Below, one piece after another: positions 1-8,398 of a DNA stretch of 31,998 nucleotides (positions within the stretch are counted from its first letter, which is position 1; every line of letters begins with the position of its first letter). Source of the DNA: JAVVUQ01 sp036653075 (GTDB taxonomy: Bacteria > Bacillota > Clostridia > Christensenellales > CAG-314); NCBI GenBank assembly GCA_036653075.1, contig JAVVUQ010000011.1, forward strand, positions 1-31,998. The letters run 5' to 3'. The notes below the pieces were generated by a model. It did not search any database, was not told the DNA's origin, and worked only from the letters and a program-made list of their open reading frames with translations. The position numbers and the translations under genes are program-made.

Positions 1-1105
1 TAGCGACATTTACTGTTATTGTAACAGTACTACCGTTGAAAATAACAGGTGGTGTTGCTGTCTTTGTGACTGTAAGCAACGTTTCGACAGACGCTCGATA
101 CATCGCTATGTCGTCAATTAAATAGTCATTTCCAGTAGCGGCGGAGCCTTCGCTTAGAATTTCTACTGTAATATTATTAAAACTTCCAACGTTAAATTTA
201 AATCCGTTTTGATACCAAACGGGAATAGCGGTTGCCAAAATAGGATTTACGTTTTGCATAAATATGGTTGAGCCATCGCTACCTATTACTTTAAGCGCTA
301 ACATTGGCGGAACATAACCAGATGAAATATCAATTAAATTTAAAATCCAAGCAGTTAATACATAATCAGCGTTTGGCGTTACCGTAACATTTTGTTTAAA
401 AATAATGGCGTTAGGATTGGCGCCGTTTACGGTTAAACTACGTCCTGTTTCGATATGCGTTGTGTGGTCGGAAACGGGCCACCAAGGATAAAATGAGCCT
501 GTGCGTGTGTTCATAACAGTGTATAAACCATCTGATGGAATAGTACTTGTGGTATATGTAAATCCTGGTGTTACGCTGGGATAAGGAGCGGTAGGAGCAG
601 TTGTCATAACAGCTGCGCCAGCGGGAAAAGAGCCAATTGTTCCATTGTCTGCCGCTGTTATTAAATTTGAACCTACAAAGGATACGCCGCTAAAGGATAA
701 CGGTTTGTTGCCAACAGGAGCGTCATAAAAATTGATATTAGATAAATCTGAAGCGGCTACTGTTAAGGCAAGTTGATTTGGCGTTAGAGCGTTGAGTTTG
801 TCGGCTAAAACGGGTGGCGATGGAACAATTGAAATTGGCGGTTCTATTTCAGGCGGAATAGCCATAGGAAGGGCGCTTGAAAAGTTTACAGGCGATGGTA
901 ATCCTGCTGTTCCCCACGTTTCGATAATTAGATAATTTCCAGGCGTTACGTTTGTAAATTGATATGCGCCTAAACTGTTTGTTAACGCCACAGCGCCTAC
1001 ATTGGTTGTTGTGTTGTATAAAGCGATTGGAACATTAGCAAGTCCAACGCCTGGTATTGACGTAAAAGTTGGGTCATAATAGACAAAACCACTGATATTT
1101 GGCAT
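1..1105 (-). CDS. Surface/adhesin-like protein with SdrD-B-like and DUF11-like domains (3' end cut by window)
   Basis: The minus frame is open from an ATG at 1105-1103 to the window edge, giving 368 codons with no stop. The start follows AAAGGAGAAG at good spacing. The N-terminus (MPNISGFVYYDP...) reads as an SdrD-B or SpaA-like prealbumin fold of about 70 residues, containing GLANVPIALYN and GAYQFTNVTPGNYLIIET. A Pro-rich linker follows (about 90-115), then a beta-rich middle with Trp and aromatic residues resembling a carbohydrate-binding jelly roll. At about residue 345 a DUF11-type repeat begins (LLTVTKTATPPVIFNGSTVT). There is no signal peptide. Signal-less proteins of this build are common in spore-forming Clostridia and may sit on the spore surface; that localisation is inference. 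It is divergent from the 90-aa gene at 1321. Confidence 0.85.
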   Translation of the reverse strand, partial: MPNISGFVYYDPTFTSIPGVGLANVPIALYNTTTNVGAVALTNSLGAYQFTNVTPGNYLIIETWGTAGLPSPVNFSSALPMAIPPEIEPPISIVPSPPVLADKLNALTPNQLALTVAASDLSNINFYDAPVGNKPLSFSGVSFVGSNLITAADNGTIGSFPAGAAVMTTAPTAPYPSVTPGFTYTTSTIPSDGLYTVMNTRTGSFYPWWPVSDHTTHIETGRSLTVNGANPNAIIFKQNVTVTPNADYVLTAWILNLIDISSGYVPPMLALKVIGSDGSTIFMQNVNPILATAIPVWYQNGFKFNVGSFNNITVEILSEGSAATGNDYLIDDIAMYRASVETLLTVTKTATPPVIFNGSTVTITVNVA

Positions 1106-1246
1106 AATTTATCTTCTCCTTTTGTTGTTTTTAAAGTAAAGCACTCTATAATATACTATTCTTATTTGTAAAATATAGTGATAAAGCAAAAATGCTTTTT
1201 TATAGCGTTTCTATTGATAATTAATAGGAATAAATAAGTTCTTGGA

Positions 1247-1274
1247 ACGCATAATAAATAAATCGCATATGATA
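1247..1274 (+). promoter_or_regulatory. Sigma-K-like promoter upstream of the 90-aa gene
   Basis: AC at 1247-1248, a 17-nt spacer, then CATATGATA at 1266-1274. This matches the sigma-K pattern (AC, 16-17 nt, CATANNNTA) of late mother-cell sporulation genes. The expected start is about 40 nt before the ATG. The motif is short and the DNA A/T-rich, so chance is possible. Confidence 0.35.
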
Positions 1275-1320
1275 AAACAGAAGGAAAAATCTTTCAATAA
1301 AATTTAAGGAGTATATATTT

Positions 1321-1593
1321 ATGTCAATGCCAGTAATTACACCGGGAACAGTTACATTACCACAAGCAATCGCTGATTTAATTGAATCGGTAGCTTTGCA
1401 AGAAACAGGTCTTTCTCATATTTTAAATGCGGAGGGAGAAAAAATACAAGCGTTTGTTGCGATGGCAGGCGTTACGCCGGCTCAACTTTTATCGGTAAAT
1501 TCATCGGTTCAAGCGACAATTGATTCAATTTCTCGTTTAGAAATGATTCTCCAAAGCAAATTAAATTTATTTAGCAACGCAATAAAAGCTTAG
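1321..1593 (+). CDS. Small protein with ETGLSHILNAEGEKIQ motif, possibly spore-surface associated
   Basis: This is a 90-aa acidic, non-membrane protein, with AAGGAG 9 nt before the ATG. Its core, around residues 25-45 (SVALQETGLSHILNAEGEKIQ), belongs to a motif I recognise from short Firmicute proteins and from C-termini of collagen-like spore-surface proteins. Their biochemical role is not established. The rest is probably helical (PAQLLSVNSSVQATIDSISRLEMILQSKL). It has a candidate sigma-K promoter and a strong terminator, so it is likely a single-gene transcript. Its divergent neighbour is a surface-type protein, which supports an exosporium or coat role by inference only. Confidence 0.8.
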   Translation: MSMPVITPGTVTLPQAIADLIESVALQETGLSHILNAEGEKIQAFVAMAGVTPAQLLSVNSSVQATIDSISRLEMILQSKLNLFSNAIKA

Positions 1594-1612
1594 AACATAA
1601 GAATTTATTTCT

Positions 1613-1662
1613 GTGTGTATTATATTTACGTAATTTTCGTAAATATAATGCGCACTTTTTTT
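1613..1662 (+). terminator. Rho-independent terminator of the 90-aa gene
   Basis: An 18-bp stem (1613-1630 with 1638-1655, three G-U pairs near the base) and a 7-nt loop are followed by seven T's. It lies 20 nt after the stop codon. Confidence 0.88.
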
Positions 1663-1699
1663 ATAATTATTTACATTATTAATATCTATATTTAATTAG

Positions 1700-1773
1700 A
1701 TTGTGTTTTGATAATTGTGTTTTGATAATTGTGTTTTTGATAATTGTGTTTTTGATAATTGTGTTTTAATAAT
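1700..1773. repeat. Tandem repeat, 14-15 bp unit, 5 copies
   Basis: The unit ATTGTGTTTTGATA is repeated about five times with T-run length variation, in the 1594-1932 intergenic region. It is not coding. Confidence 0.9.
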
Positions 1774-1861
1774 TAAATTTTATAATAATTGAATTTATAT
1801 TGATTATATTTTATAATGATTTTAATAAAACGATTAATTTAAAAGTTTTAATTATACATAG

Positions 1862-1890
1862 TTGAAGTAAAAGTAAAATTATGTTATAAT
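1862..1890 (+). promoter_or_regulatory. Sigma-A promoter of uvrC
   Basis: TTGAAG at 1862-1867, 17-nt spacer, TATAAT at 1885-1890. The predicted start near 1897 gives a leader of about 36 nt. Confidence 0.75.
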
Positions 1891-1932
1891 TATAATAAGA
1901 TTAAAAATAGTAGAGTTTGGGGAGGCGTAGGT

Positions 1933-3747
1933 ATGACTATTGAAGAAAAAATTAAAAATTTGCCGGAAAACCCTGGAGTTTATATAATGTATGGAAGCGG
2001 CGCAGAGGTGCTGTATGTCGGAAAGGCTAAAAACTTAAAGAATCGAGTTAAGCAATATTTTTTTATTTCGGGCAATAAAACCGAAAAAGTTATGCGAATG
2101 GTAGAGAAAATTGCTGATTTTAGATATATAATAACAGCAAGTGAAACGGACGCATTGTCGCTTGAGAATAATTTAATTAAAGAGTACAAACCGCCATACA
2201 ACATACTGTTAAAAGATGACAAGCAATATCCCTATTTAAAAGTAGACGTATTAAGTAAATATCCTAAGATTACGTTGACAAGGAAAATTTTAAAAGACAA
2301 GTCTAAGTATTTTGGACCTATAATGGGTGGAAGTGTCAAAGATATGTTTAAGATATTAGAGATTTTTCCAACAGCTACGTGCAAATATGATTTATCCAAG
2401 TTGCCTAAAAATTTTAGAGCTTGTTTAAATGCTGATTTAGGAAAATGTTGCGCGCCGTGTATAAATAAAGTTAGCGTATCGCAATATGCAGATATTGTTA
2501 AAGATGCGATGGATTTTTTAAATGGCGAATATGGTGAAGTAAAAAAGAAAATTACTGAAAAAATGATGATTGCATCGGAAAATGAACAGTACGAAACTGC
2601 GTTAAGTTATAAACAGCAATTGAGTATTATAGAAAAAATGCGTGAGCAGCGTTTAGTTAATACAGACGCAAAAATTGACGCTGATATTTTTGCAATTGCG
2701 TTTAATGGTAAAAGCACCGCAGTTGGACAATTGACAGTTAGAGCGGGCAAGCTTATTGGAGCAAACAATTATTCTGTAAGCGATGCAAGTTTAGATTTGG
2801 AACAGAATTTAACGGGTTTTTTAATGGCTTTTTATAGCTCGACTAACCTTGACACAAAACATATATTTGTAAATTTACAGTTACCAGATAAAGCGGCAAT
2901 TGAAGAATCTTTGCAATGTAATTTCGGGAAAAACATAGAAATTTCTGTCGCTAAACGAGGAATAAAACGTAAATTAACCGATATGGCATACGAAAATGCC
3001 GAAGTTTATTTGGATAAAAGTCAAACAGCTATTGATAGAGATTTCAATTCTTCCATAGGCGCAATGGAACATCTAAAAGATGCGCTTAATTTACCAACTT
3101 TGCCTCGTAGAATAGAATGTTTTGATATAAGCAACATAAGCGGCGTGGACAAGGTTGCAAGTATGACAGTGTTTAGCGGCGGCATAGCGGATAACAAGAA
3201 TTATAGACGTTTTAAAATTAAAACCGTTGAAGGCGCAGACGATTTTAAATGTATGAATGAAACGCTTGTTAGACGACTGCTTAGAGAAAAAGAACAAGAT
3301 TTTACTTTTGGCGTAAAACCCGATTTAATTGTTGTTGATGGCGGAAAAGGGCAACTAAGCTCAGCGCTTGAAGCAATGGAAAAGGTCGGTATTTTTATCC
3401 CCGTAGTCGCTCTTGCCGAAAAAGAAGAATTAATTTATGTTCCAAACGAAAGCGAACCAATAAGATTACCCAAAAATTCTTTTGGACTCAATTTGCTAAT
3501 TAATATTAGAGATGAAGCGCATAGATTTGCAATTACTTATTTTAGAGGGTTGCATAGCAAAAACATTTTAAAGAGCGAATTAGACGCTATTAAAGGCGTA
3601 GGCGCAAAAAAACAAAGCGCATTAATAAAAAAGTTTAAATCAATTGACGCAATTATGAACGCAACAATAGACGACCTCATTGAAACGGAGGGAATCAATA
3701 AAGATTTAGCAACGGAAATAAAAAAGCATTTTTTAATCAGCGAATAA
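1933..3747 (+). CDS. uvrC: Excinuclease ABC subunit C
   Basis: UvrC makes the dual incisions of nucleotide excision repair with UvrA and UvrB. The 604-aa product has normal family length. The N-terminal GIY-YIG nuclease (PGVYIMY ... LYVGKAKNLKNRVKQYF, residues 14-43) is followed by the Cys cluster C150/C164/C172/C176, which matches the UvrC Fe-S cluster. A UVR helical segment for UvrB contact lies near 210-245. The RNase H-like second nuclease shows CFDISNISG and LIVVDGGKGQL. A C-terminal helix-hairpin-helix pair contains IKGVGAKKQSALIKKF. GGGGAGG precedes the ATG. It stands alone here, without uvrA or uvrB. Confidence 0.98.
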   Translation: MTIEEKIKNLPENPGVYIMYGSGAEVLYVGKAKNLKNRVKQYFFISGNKTEKVMRMVEKIADFRYIITASETDALSLENNLIKEYKPPYNILLKDDKQYPYLKVDVLSKYPKITLTRKILKDKSKYFGPIMGGSVKDMFKILEIFPTATCKYDLSKLPKNFRACLNADLGKCCAPCINKVSVSQYADIVKDAMDFLNGEYGEVKKKITEKMMIASENEQYETALSYKQQLSIIEKMREQRLVNTDAKIDADIFAIAFNGKSTAVGQLTVRAGKLIGANNYSVSDASLDLEQNLTGFLMAFYSSTNLDTKHIFVNLQLPDKAAIEESLQCNFGKNIEISVAKRGIKRKLTDMAYENAEVYLDKSQTAIDRDFNSSIGAMEHLKDALNLPTLPRRIECFDISNISGVDKVASMTVFSGGIADNKNYRRFKIKTVEGADDFKCMNETLVRRLLREKEQDFTFGVKPDLIVVDGGKGQLSSALEAMEKVGIFIPVVALAEKEELIYVPNESEPIRLPKNSFGLNLLINIRDEAHRFAITYFRGLHSKNILKSELDAIKGVGAKKQSALIKKFKSIDAIMNATIDDLIETEGINKDLATEIKKHFLISE

Positions 3748-3793
3748 AAAAAACGATATAAAAGTATATATCTATAAAAAATAAAAAATTTAA

Positions 3794-3886
3794 ATAAAAA
3801 ACAGTATAATTATTAAAATAAACTATAAAAAACAGCATAATTATTAAATTAAATTATAAAAAACAGCATAATTATTAAATATAATT
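3794..3886. repeat. Tandem repeat, 31 bp unit, 3 copies
   Basis: Copies start at 3794, 3825 and 3856, each beginning ATAAAAAACAG(T/C)ATAATTATTA. It fills much of the uvrC to GH2 spacer. Confidence 0.92.
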
Positions 3887-4017
3887 AAAGAAAGAACATT
3901 ATAATTGTTAGTTTAATTAAAAAAATAAAAATAGTGTAAAATAGATGTTATTAAATTAAAGATTTACAAATGCAAGAAAAAGATAGTATTTTTTCGCTAA
4001 AAAGGAGCTAAGTTAAA

Positions 4018-5706
4018 ATGGAACAACTAATAACGAAGTGGGGAGAAAGTTTAAATACAGAGAGGGTGTTGCAAGAATATCCAAGACCGCAGATGGTGCG
4101 TAATAGTTATATTAATTTAAACGGGATATGGCATTGTGAAATTGGAGAAAATTGTGAAGGTAAAAAGCCTATATATGAAGGAGATATTTTAGTTCCTTTT
4201 TCGCCAGAAAGTTATCTTTCGGGTACGGGCAAAATACAAATTAAAGAAAACGACCGAATAATATACACTAAAATATTTAAGTTTCCAATGGATAACAAAA
4301 AAGGGAGAGTGCTGTTACATTTTGGAGCGGTAGATCAAACAGCTAAGGTTTTGATGAACGGAGTATTTGTAGGGGGACATAACGATGGTTATTTACCTTT
4401 TTGTTGCGATGTAACGGCGCAAATTAAAAAAGTGAATACATTAATGGTTATAGTAACAGATTCAACCGAAAAAAGCGGATTGCCACGTGGTAAACAAAGC
4501 AGCAATAGAGGCGGAATATGGTATACAGCTCAAAGCGGAATATGGCAGAGCGTTTGGATAGAATGTGTAACAGAGAATTATATAAAAAATGTTAAGTTTG
4601 AATCAAGGGATAATAAGTATGTTAAAATAATAGTAAATACTAATACCACTAAAAATGATTTTACAGCAAAAATATACGACGGCGAAAAACTAATAGGCAC
4701 AGCAATAGGACAAAATGAATGCGAATACGAAATAGAAAATGCTAAATTATGGACGCCTGAAACTCCGAATTTATATGATGTTATTATTGAAACGTCACAA
4801 GGGGATAAAGTAAAATGTTATTTTGCAATGAGAAGTTATGGCGTAATTACAGATGAAAATGGATTTAAACGTTTTGCTCTTAACGGTAAACAATATTTTT
4901 TAAAAGGTATTTTGGATCAGGGTTATTGGCCAGATGGTTTGTATACGGCGCCATCAGACGAAGCTATTATTTTTGATATTAAAACCGCTAAACTACTTGG
5001 ATTTAACACTATACGCAAACATATAAAAATCGAACCGCTTAGATGGTATAGTCATTGCGACAAACTTGGAATAATCGTTTGGCAAGATTTCGTAAACGGC
5101 GGCGACAACTACAATTCGCTTGTCGTTCAACTTGCAGGGTTTGCTGGAGCAAATTTAAAAGATAACGTCTACGAACGTACTTCCGCTTCAAAAAAAGAAT
5201 GGCGAATAGCGTATGAATTACATTTAAATGATACAGTCGAGTTACTTTATAGTGTTCCTTGCATAGCGATTTATACGCTGTTCAACGAAGGTTGGGGACA
5301 GTTTGACGCATTAAAAATGGAAAAAATTCTAAGAAATATAGATAAATTCCACTTAGTCGATAGCGCAAGCGGTTGGTTTGACCAAAATGGCGGTGATTTC
5401 AAAAGCTTGCATATCTATTATAGAAAAGTTAAATTTACTACGGACAATAGAATCTTAGCTTTAACAGAATTTGGCGGCTATGCCCTTAGAGTAGATAATC
5501 ATATGTTTAACCCGCAAAAATGCTTCGGCTATAAACTTTGCAAAACTTTAATAGAATATAAACAAAGCTACCAAAACTTAATGGAAAACGAAGTAAATGC
5601 TAATATCGAAAAAGGACTTAGCGCAGCAATCTATACACAATTAACTGACGTTGAAGACGAAATAAATGGCATTATGACCTACGATAGAAAAGTTATAAAG
5701 CTGTAA
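4018..5706 (+). CDS. Glycoside hydrolase family 2 protein (beta-galactosidase/glucuronidase-like)
   Basis: This is a 562-aa intracellular retaining beta-glycosidase with no signal peptide. AAGGAG lies before the ATG. The N-terminal sugar-binding jelly roll (about 25-180) includes YINLNGIW and GGIWYTAQSGIWQSVWIE. An Ig-like domain follows (about 185-275), then a TIM barrel from about 285 (KQYFLKGILDQGYWPDG). The likely acid/base is E424 in LFNEGWGQF; the likely nucleophile is E484 in LTEFGGYA. It is much shorter than LacZ and lacks its extra C-terminal domains, resembling compact GH2 enzymes of gut Firmicutes. The exact sugar cannot be read, and no transporter or regulator lies beside it. Confidence 0.9.
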   Translation: MEQLITKWGESLNTERVLQEYPRPQMVRNSYINLNGIWHCEIGENCEGKKPIYEGDILVPFSPESYLSGTGKIQIKENDRIIYTKIFKFPMDNKKGRVLLHFGAVDQTAKVLMNGVFVGGHNDGYLPFCCDVTAQIKKVNTLMVIVTDSTEKSGLPRGKQSSNRGGIWYTAQSGIWQSVWIECVTENYIKNVKFESRDNKYVKIIVNTNTTKNDFTAKIYDGEKLIGTAIGQNECEYEIENAKLWTPETPNLYDVIIETSQGDKVKCYFAMRSYGVITDENGFKRFALNGKQYFLKGILDQGYWPDGLYTAPSDEAIIFDIKTAKLLGFNTIRKHIKIEPLRWYSHCDKLGIIVWQDFVNGGDNYNSLVVQLAGFAGANLKDNVYERTSASKKEWRIAYELHLNDTVELLYSVPCIAIYTLFNEGWGQFDALKMEKILRNIDKFHLVDSASGWFDQNGGDFKSLHIYYRKVKFTTDNRILALTEFGGYALRVDNHMFNPQKCFGYKLCKTLIEYKQSYQNLMENEVNANIEKGLSAAIYTQLTDVEDEINGIMTYDRKVIKL

Positions 5707-5725
5707 TAACAAAAAACATTTGATA

Positions 5726-5845
5726 GATAGAAAAGTTATAAAGCTNNNNNNNNNNNNNNNNNNNNNNNNNNNNNNNNNNNNNNNNNNNNNNNNNNNNNNN
5801 NNNNNNNNNNNNNNNNNNNNNNNNNNNNNNNNNNNNNNNNNNNNN
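5726..5845. other. Scaffold gap (100 N) preceded by a 20-bp duplication
   Basis: Positions 5746-5845 are exactly 100 N. The 20 bases before it (5726-5745) repeat the GH2 3' end at 5683-5702 exactly, 43 nt apart. The real distance to 5846 is unknown. From 5707 to 6028 I see no gene, only this gap and the hairpin at 5907-5934. Confidence 0.97.
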
Positions 5846-5906
5846 ATTTAATTTACAGTAGACGAATATTTTAATATATCATAAGTTAAAAATAATAGAA
5901 AACAAA

Positions 5907-5934
5907 AAGTCTTCACAAAAAGATGTGAAGACTT
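5907..5934. terminator. Bidirectional terminator between GH2 gene and cvpA
   Basis: An 11-bp perfect stem (AAGTCTTCACA with TGTGAAGACTT, 6-nt loop) has an A-rich left flank and a T-rich right flank. It can therefore serve both converging genes. Confidence 0.8.
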
Positions 5935-6028
5935 ATTTTATTATGGATATAGAGATAAAAAGCACTACTCAAAACAACTACTGAAAAATCAGTGGTTAAT
6001 TCATAAATAAAAATGCTAAATAAATCAA

Positions 6029-6685
6029 TTAAATAAATAGCAAATTGATAATTTTAGTAACGCCTTCAAGGATATAAGGTTTTGCTATACAATCGCCGAT
6101 AAAGTTGCCGTCGTATATAGCGCTACTTAAGCTGCCTTCACGAATCATTGAAGCAATAGGTTTCAAAATTGGTTCTGGCAAAACGTTAATTAAGCCGAGT
6201 AAAAGGCAAAATACGATATAAGCGTTTGCTACTCCCATAACAGCGCCTGTTAAAGTATCAACAGTTCTAAATCCTTTGCGTAAATCACGATATTTCTTTA
6301 TGTAATGTCCGCCAAAATGTAATCCAACAATCATAAGAATAAGCATAACAGCAAAGATAATTGCTTGCAAAATCAACAGTCCCAAAGTCATTGAAAGCCA
6401 TTCATTTGCAGTAGTCGCTAATCCGCCTTCTGTTATAAACTTAGCGTTGATAAAATTCGTAACGACGCCGTCAGAAAGATTAAAATTCAACATTCCGCTG
6501 AATGTTTTTCCAATTCCTGATAAACCGTCTTTGGAATAGAAAAGCGCTGAGCCAATCCAACCAGGAAGGAGGAAAAGACAAACAATCTGAACCCACGATA
6601 AAAGTTGGTCAAAAAAACCACGATGTAATCCAATTGCTATTCCAATAACAACAAAAGCTAATAAAACGATATCAAAAATACCCAT
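6029..6685 (-). CDS. cvpA: CvpA family membrane protein
   Basis: A 218-aa integral membrane protein beginning MGIFDIVLLAFVVIGIAIGL. An in-frame TTG 18 nt upstream is possible, but it overlaps the Shine-Dalgarno. I place the start at the ATG (6685), which has GGAGGG 6 nt ahead. About four membrane spans are visible: residues 4-22, 26-45, about 100-122 and about 150-172. The CvpA family (colicin V production) is widespread; in Firmicutes it often sits near zapA or mutS2, which are not here, and its molecular role is poorly defined. The C-terminal tail lacks recognisable motifs. Confidence 0.85.
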   Translation of the reverse strand: MGIFDIVLLAFVVIGIAIGLHRGFFDQLLSWVQIVCLFLLPGWIGSALFYSKDGLSGIGKTFSGMLNFNLSDGVVTNFINAKFITEGGLATTANEWLSMTLGLLILQAIIFAVMLILMIVGLHFGGHYIKKYRDLRKGFRTVDTLTGAVMGVANAYIVFCLLLGLINVLPEPILKPIASMIREGSLSSAIYDGNFIGDCIAKPYILEGVTKIINLLFI

Positions 6686-6746
6686 AATTGCCCTCCGATA
6701 CAAGTGTAATCGCTGTATACAATACGCATACTAACGTGCTTAACTT

Positions 6747-6781
6747 ATTATATCACACTTTTAAAGAATTGTGTATAAAAA
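6747..6781 (-). promoter_or_regulatory. Weak promoter candidate for cvpA
   Basis: On the minus strand TATAAT lies at 6752-6747, about 60 nt upstream of the cvpA ATG. The -35 region near 6776 is poor (TACACA-like). Confidence 0.4.
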
Positions 6782-6975
6782 AACGTCAAAAAATGTAACT
6801 TTTTTAAAAATTATTTTATTTTTTGCCTATTTAAATGGATTAACGACATTGAAAAGGAGCTATACAAAAAGTTTAATTAAATTTATTTATAATTAAAGAA
6901 AATATACGATTAAAATTTCAATTTTAAAGGGTTTTACGTAAAATTTCGTTGTTGCAAAAAAAGTTAAATATAAAG

Positions 6976-7004
6976 TTGATAATTTGTAAAAAATGTGCTA
7001 TTAT
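6976..7004 (+). promoter_or_regulatory. Sigma-A promoter upstream of radC
   Basis: TTGATA at 6976-6981, 17-nt spacer, TATTAT at 6999-7004. It would give radC a leader of about 210 nt that runs through the 7087-7208 repeats. The rest of 6686-7223 is A/T-rich with no gene. Confidence 0.65.
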
Positions 7005-7086
7005 AAAGTAATCTTTATAATTTAAAAATTATTATAAGAACATATTAATAGAGATTATATTATTAGTTGTTTATTAATACCATTTA

Positions 7087-7208
7087 AATTAAAATGATTG
7101 TGTTACTTAAATTGAGTGAGAGATAAGAATTAAAATGATTGTGTTGCTTAAATTGAGTGAAATATGAAATTAAAATGATGATATTACTTTAAATAGGTAA
7201 ATTTTAAT
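7087..7208. repeat. Tandem repeat, 40-41 bp unit, 3 copies
   Basis: Copies start at 7087, 7128 and 7168 with AATTAAAATGAT. The third copy is the most diverged. The array ends just before the radC ribosome site. Confidence 0.9.
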
Positions 7209-7223
7209 AAAGAGAAGTGAAAA

Positions 7224-7940
7224 ATGACAAATTTAAATGAAGGACATCGAAAAAGGCTAAGGCGTAGGTTGTTGACTACTGATATCAATGATTGGGAAGC
7301 GCACGAAGTAGCAGAATTAGTTTTATATTGGGGAAATCCAAGAAGCGACACAAACAAAGCTGCGCATAGACTGATAGACTATTTCGGCGGATTCGAGGAT
7401 GTTTTACAAGCGGAAATAAATGATTTAATAGAAATTAAAGGGGTAACGCAAACAAATGCGGAATATTTTGTATTGCTTAAAAAGGTAGTAAAATATTTAG
7501 AATTGTTACAATCACGCAGAAAATATGAAATATTTACCTTTGAAGATGCAAAAGACGTAATAATAGCGGAATTAAGCAAATGTAATACAGAAGATATGTT
7601 GGTTATATTTATGGACGCATCACAAAATTCGCTTTTTGAAAAAATAATACACGGCGTAACTCCTATGGGCGCTTGTATCTCATTTAGAGAAATAGCGACT
7701 TATTGTATTTCTTATCACGCAGCAAGCGTTATGTTAGCGCATACGCATCCGAGCGGATTTATCGAGCCGTCAGATACCGATGACATAATGACAAGAGAAT
7801 TAATGTGGTTTTTAAATAGTATGGGCGTGACTCTTTTTGACCATATCATCACATCAGGTAGAGAAGTGTATAGCTATCAAGTTAGCGGTAGGCTTAAAAA
7901 AATAGCGGAAGAATTAAAAAATCAAGAAAGGTTAAAATAG
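7224..7940 (+). CDS. radC: RadC family JAB/MPN-domain protein
   Basis: A 238-aa protein. The N-terminal half carries a helix-hairpin-helix-like segment (FGGFEDVLQAEINDLIEIKGVT, about 54-75). The C-terminal half is a JAMM metalloenzyme fold with its metal motif HTHPSGFIEPSDTDD (H173, H175, S177 and a following Asp). RadC was named for DNA repair, but that role has been questioned and its substrate is unknown. Members often neighbour maf and mreB; here the gene is alone, so it may be an accessory copy. AGAGAAGTG precedes the ATG. Confidence 0.93.
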   Translation: MTNLNEGHRKRLRRRLLTTDINDWEAHEVAELVLYWGNPRSDTNKAAHRLIDYFGGFEDVLQAEINDLIEIKGVTQTNAEYFVLLKKVVKYLELLQSRRKYEIFTFEDAKDVIIAELSKCNTEDMLVIFMDASQNSLFEKIIHGVTPMGACISFREIATYCISYHAASVMLAHTHPSGFIEPSDTDDIMTRELMWFLNSMGVTLFDHIITSGREVYSYQVSGRLKKIAEELKNQERLK

Positions 7941-7960
7941 TCTTTTTTAATAAATAATAT

Positions 7961-8118
7961 CAACACGTAAAGCAATGTCATAAATTTATAATATAATGAC
8001 ACACGTAAAGGTAATGCCGTAAATTTATAATATAATATCAACACGTAGATGCAACGCAATAAATTTATAATATAATACCAACACGTAAAGGCAATGTTAT
8101 ATTTGTAATAATTTGATA
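7961..8118. repeat. Tandem repeat, about 40 bp unit, 4 copies
   Basis: Copies start at about 7961, 8000, 8039 and 8079. Each reads roughly CAACACGTAAAGGCAATG then ATAAATTTATAATATAAT, so each carries a TATAAT. They occupy the 7941-8398 gap. I see no gene there; an open frame at 8065-8253 is an artefact of repeat composition. Confidence 0.92.
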
Positions 8119-8398
8119 TAAAAATATTGGAAAATTAATAAATAAAAGTGTAAATGCCAATATTGTGACATCAAATCGAGAGTTGGTGTTACGAATTGCC
8201 AAGTTGGTAACAAAAGCGAAATTATATGGCGATGAATAATTGTTGAATGTCAATAATGTTATAATGTTGTTTTTGATATTTCATACAAAAGATTATTAAA
8301 ATACGCCCTTTCAAATAGTAAATATTTAATAATTATGAAATTAAGATATAGTAAACTAATTATAAATAAATTAAAAAGTTAGAATTAGAGAGGTTGAG

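Noticed and set aside
1183..1200. Short AAAGCA/TGCTTT hairpin with T's as a terminator
   Set aside because: The stem is only 6 bp and lies between divergent genes, with nothing upstream to terminate.
5683..5745. GH2 gene continuing across the first gap as a broken longer enzyme
   Set aside because: The frame closes at TAA with the usual family ending (GIMTYDRKV); the following bases are only a copy of that end.
7961..8118. Regularly spaced repeats that might be CRISPR-like
   Set aside because: The units are head-to-tail and similar throughout, without unique spacers, and no cas genes are near.
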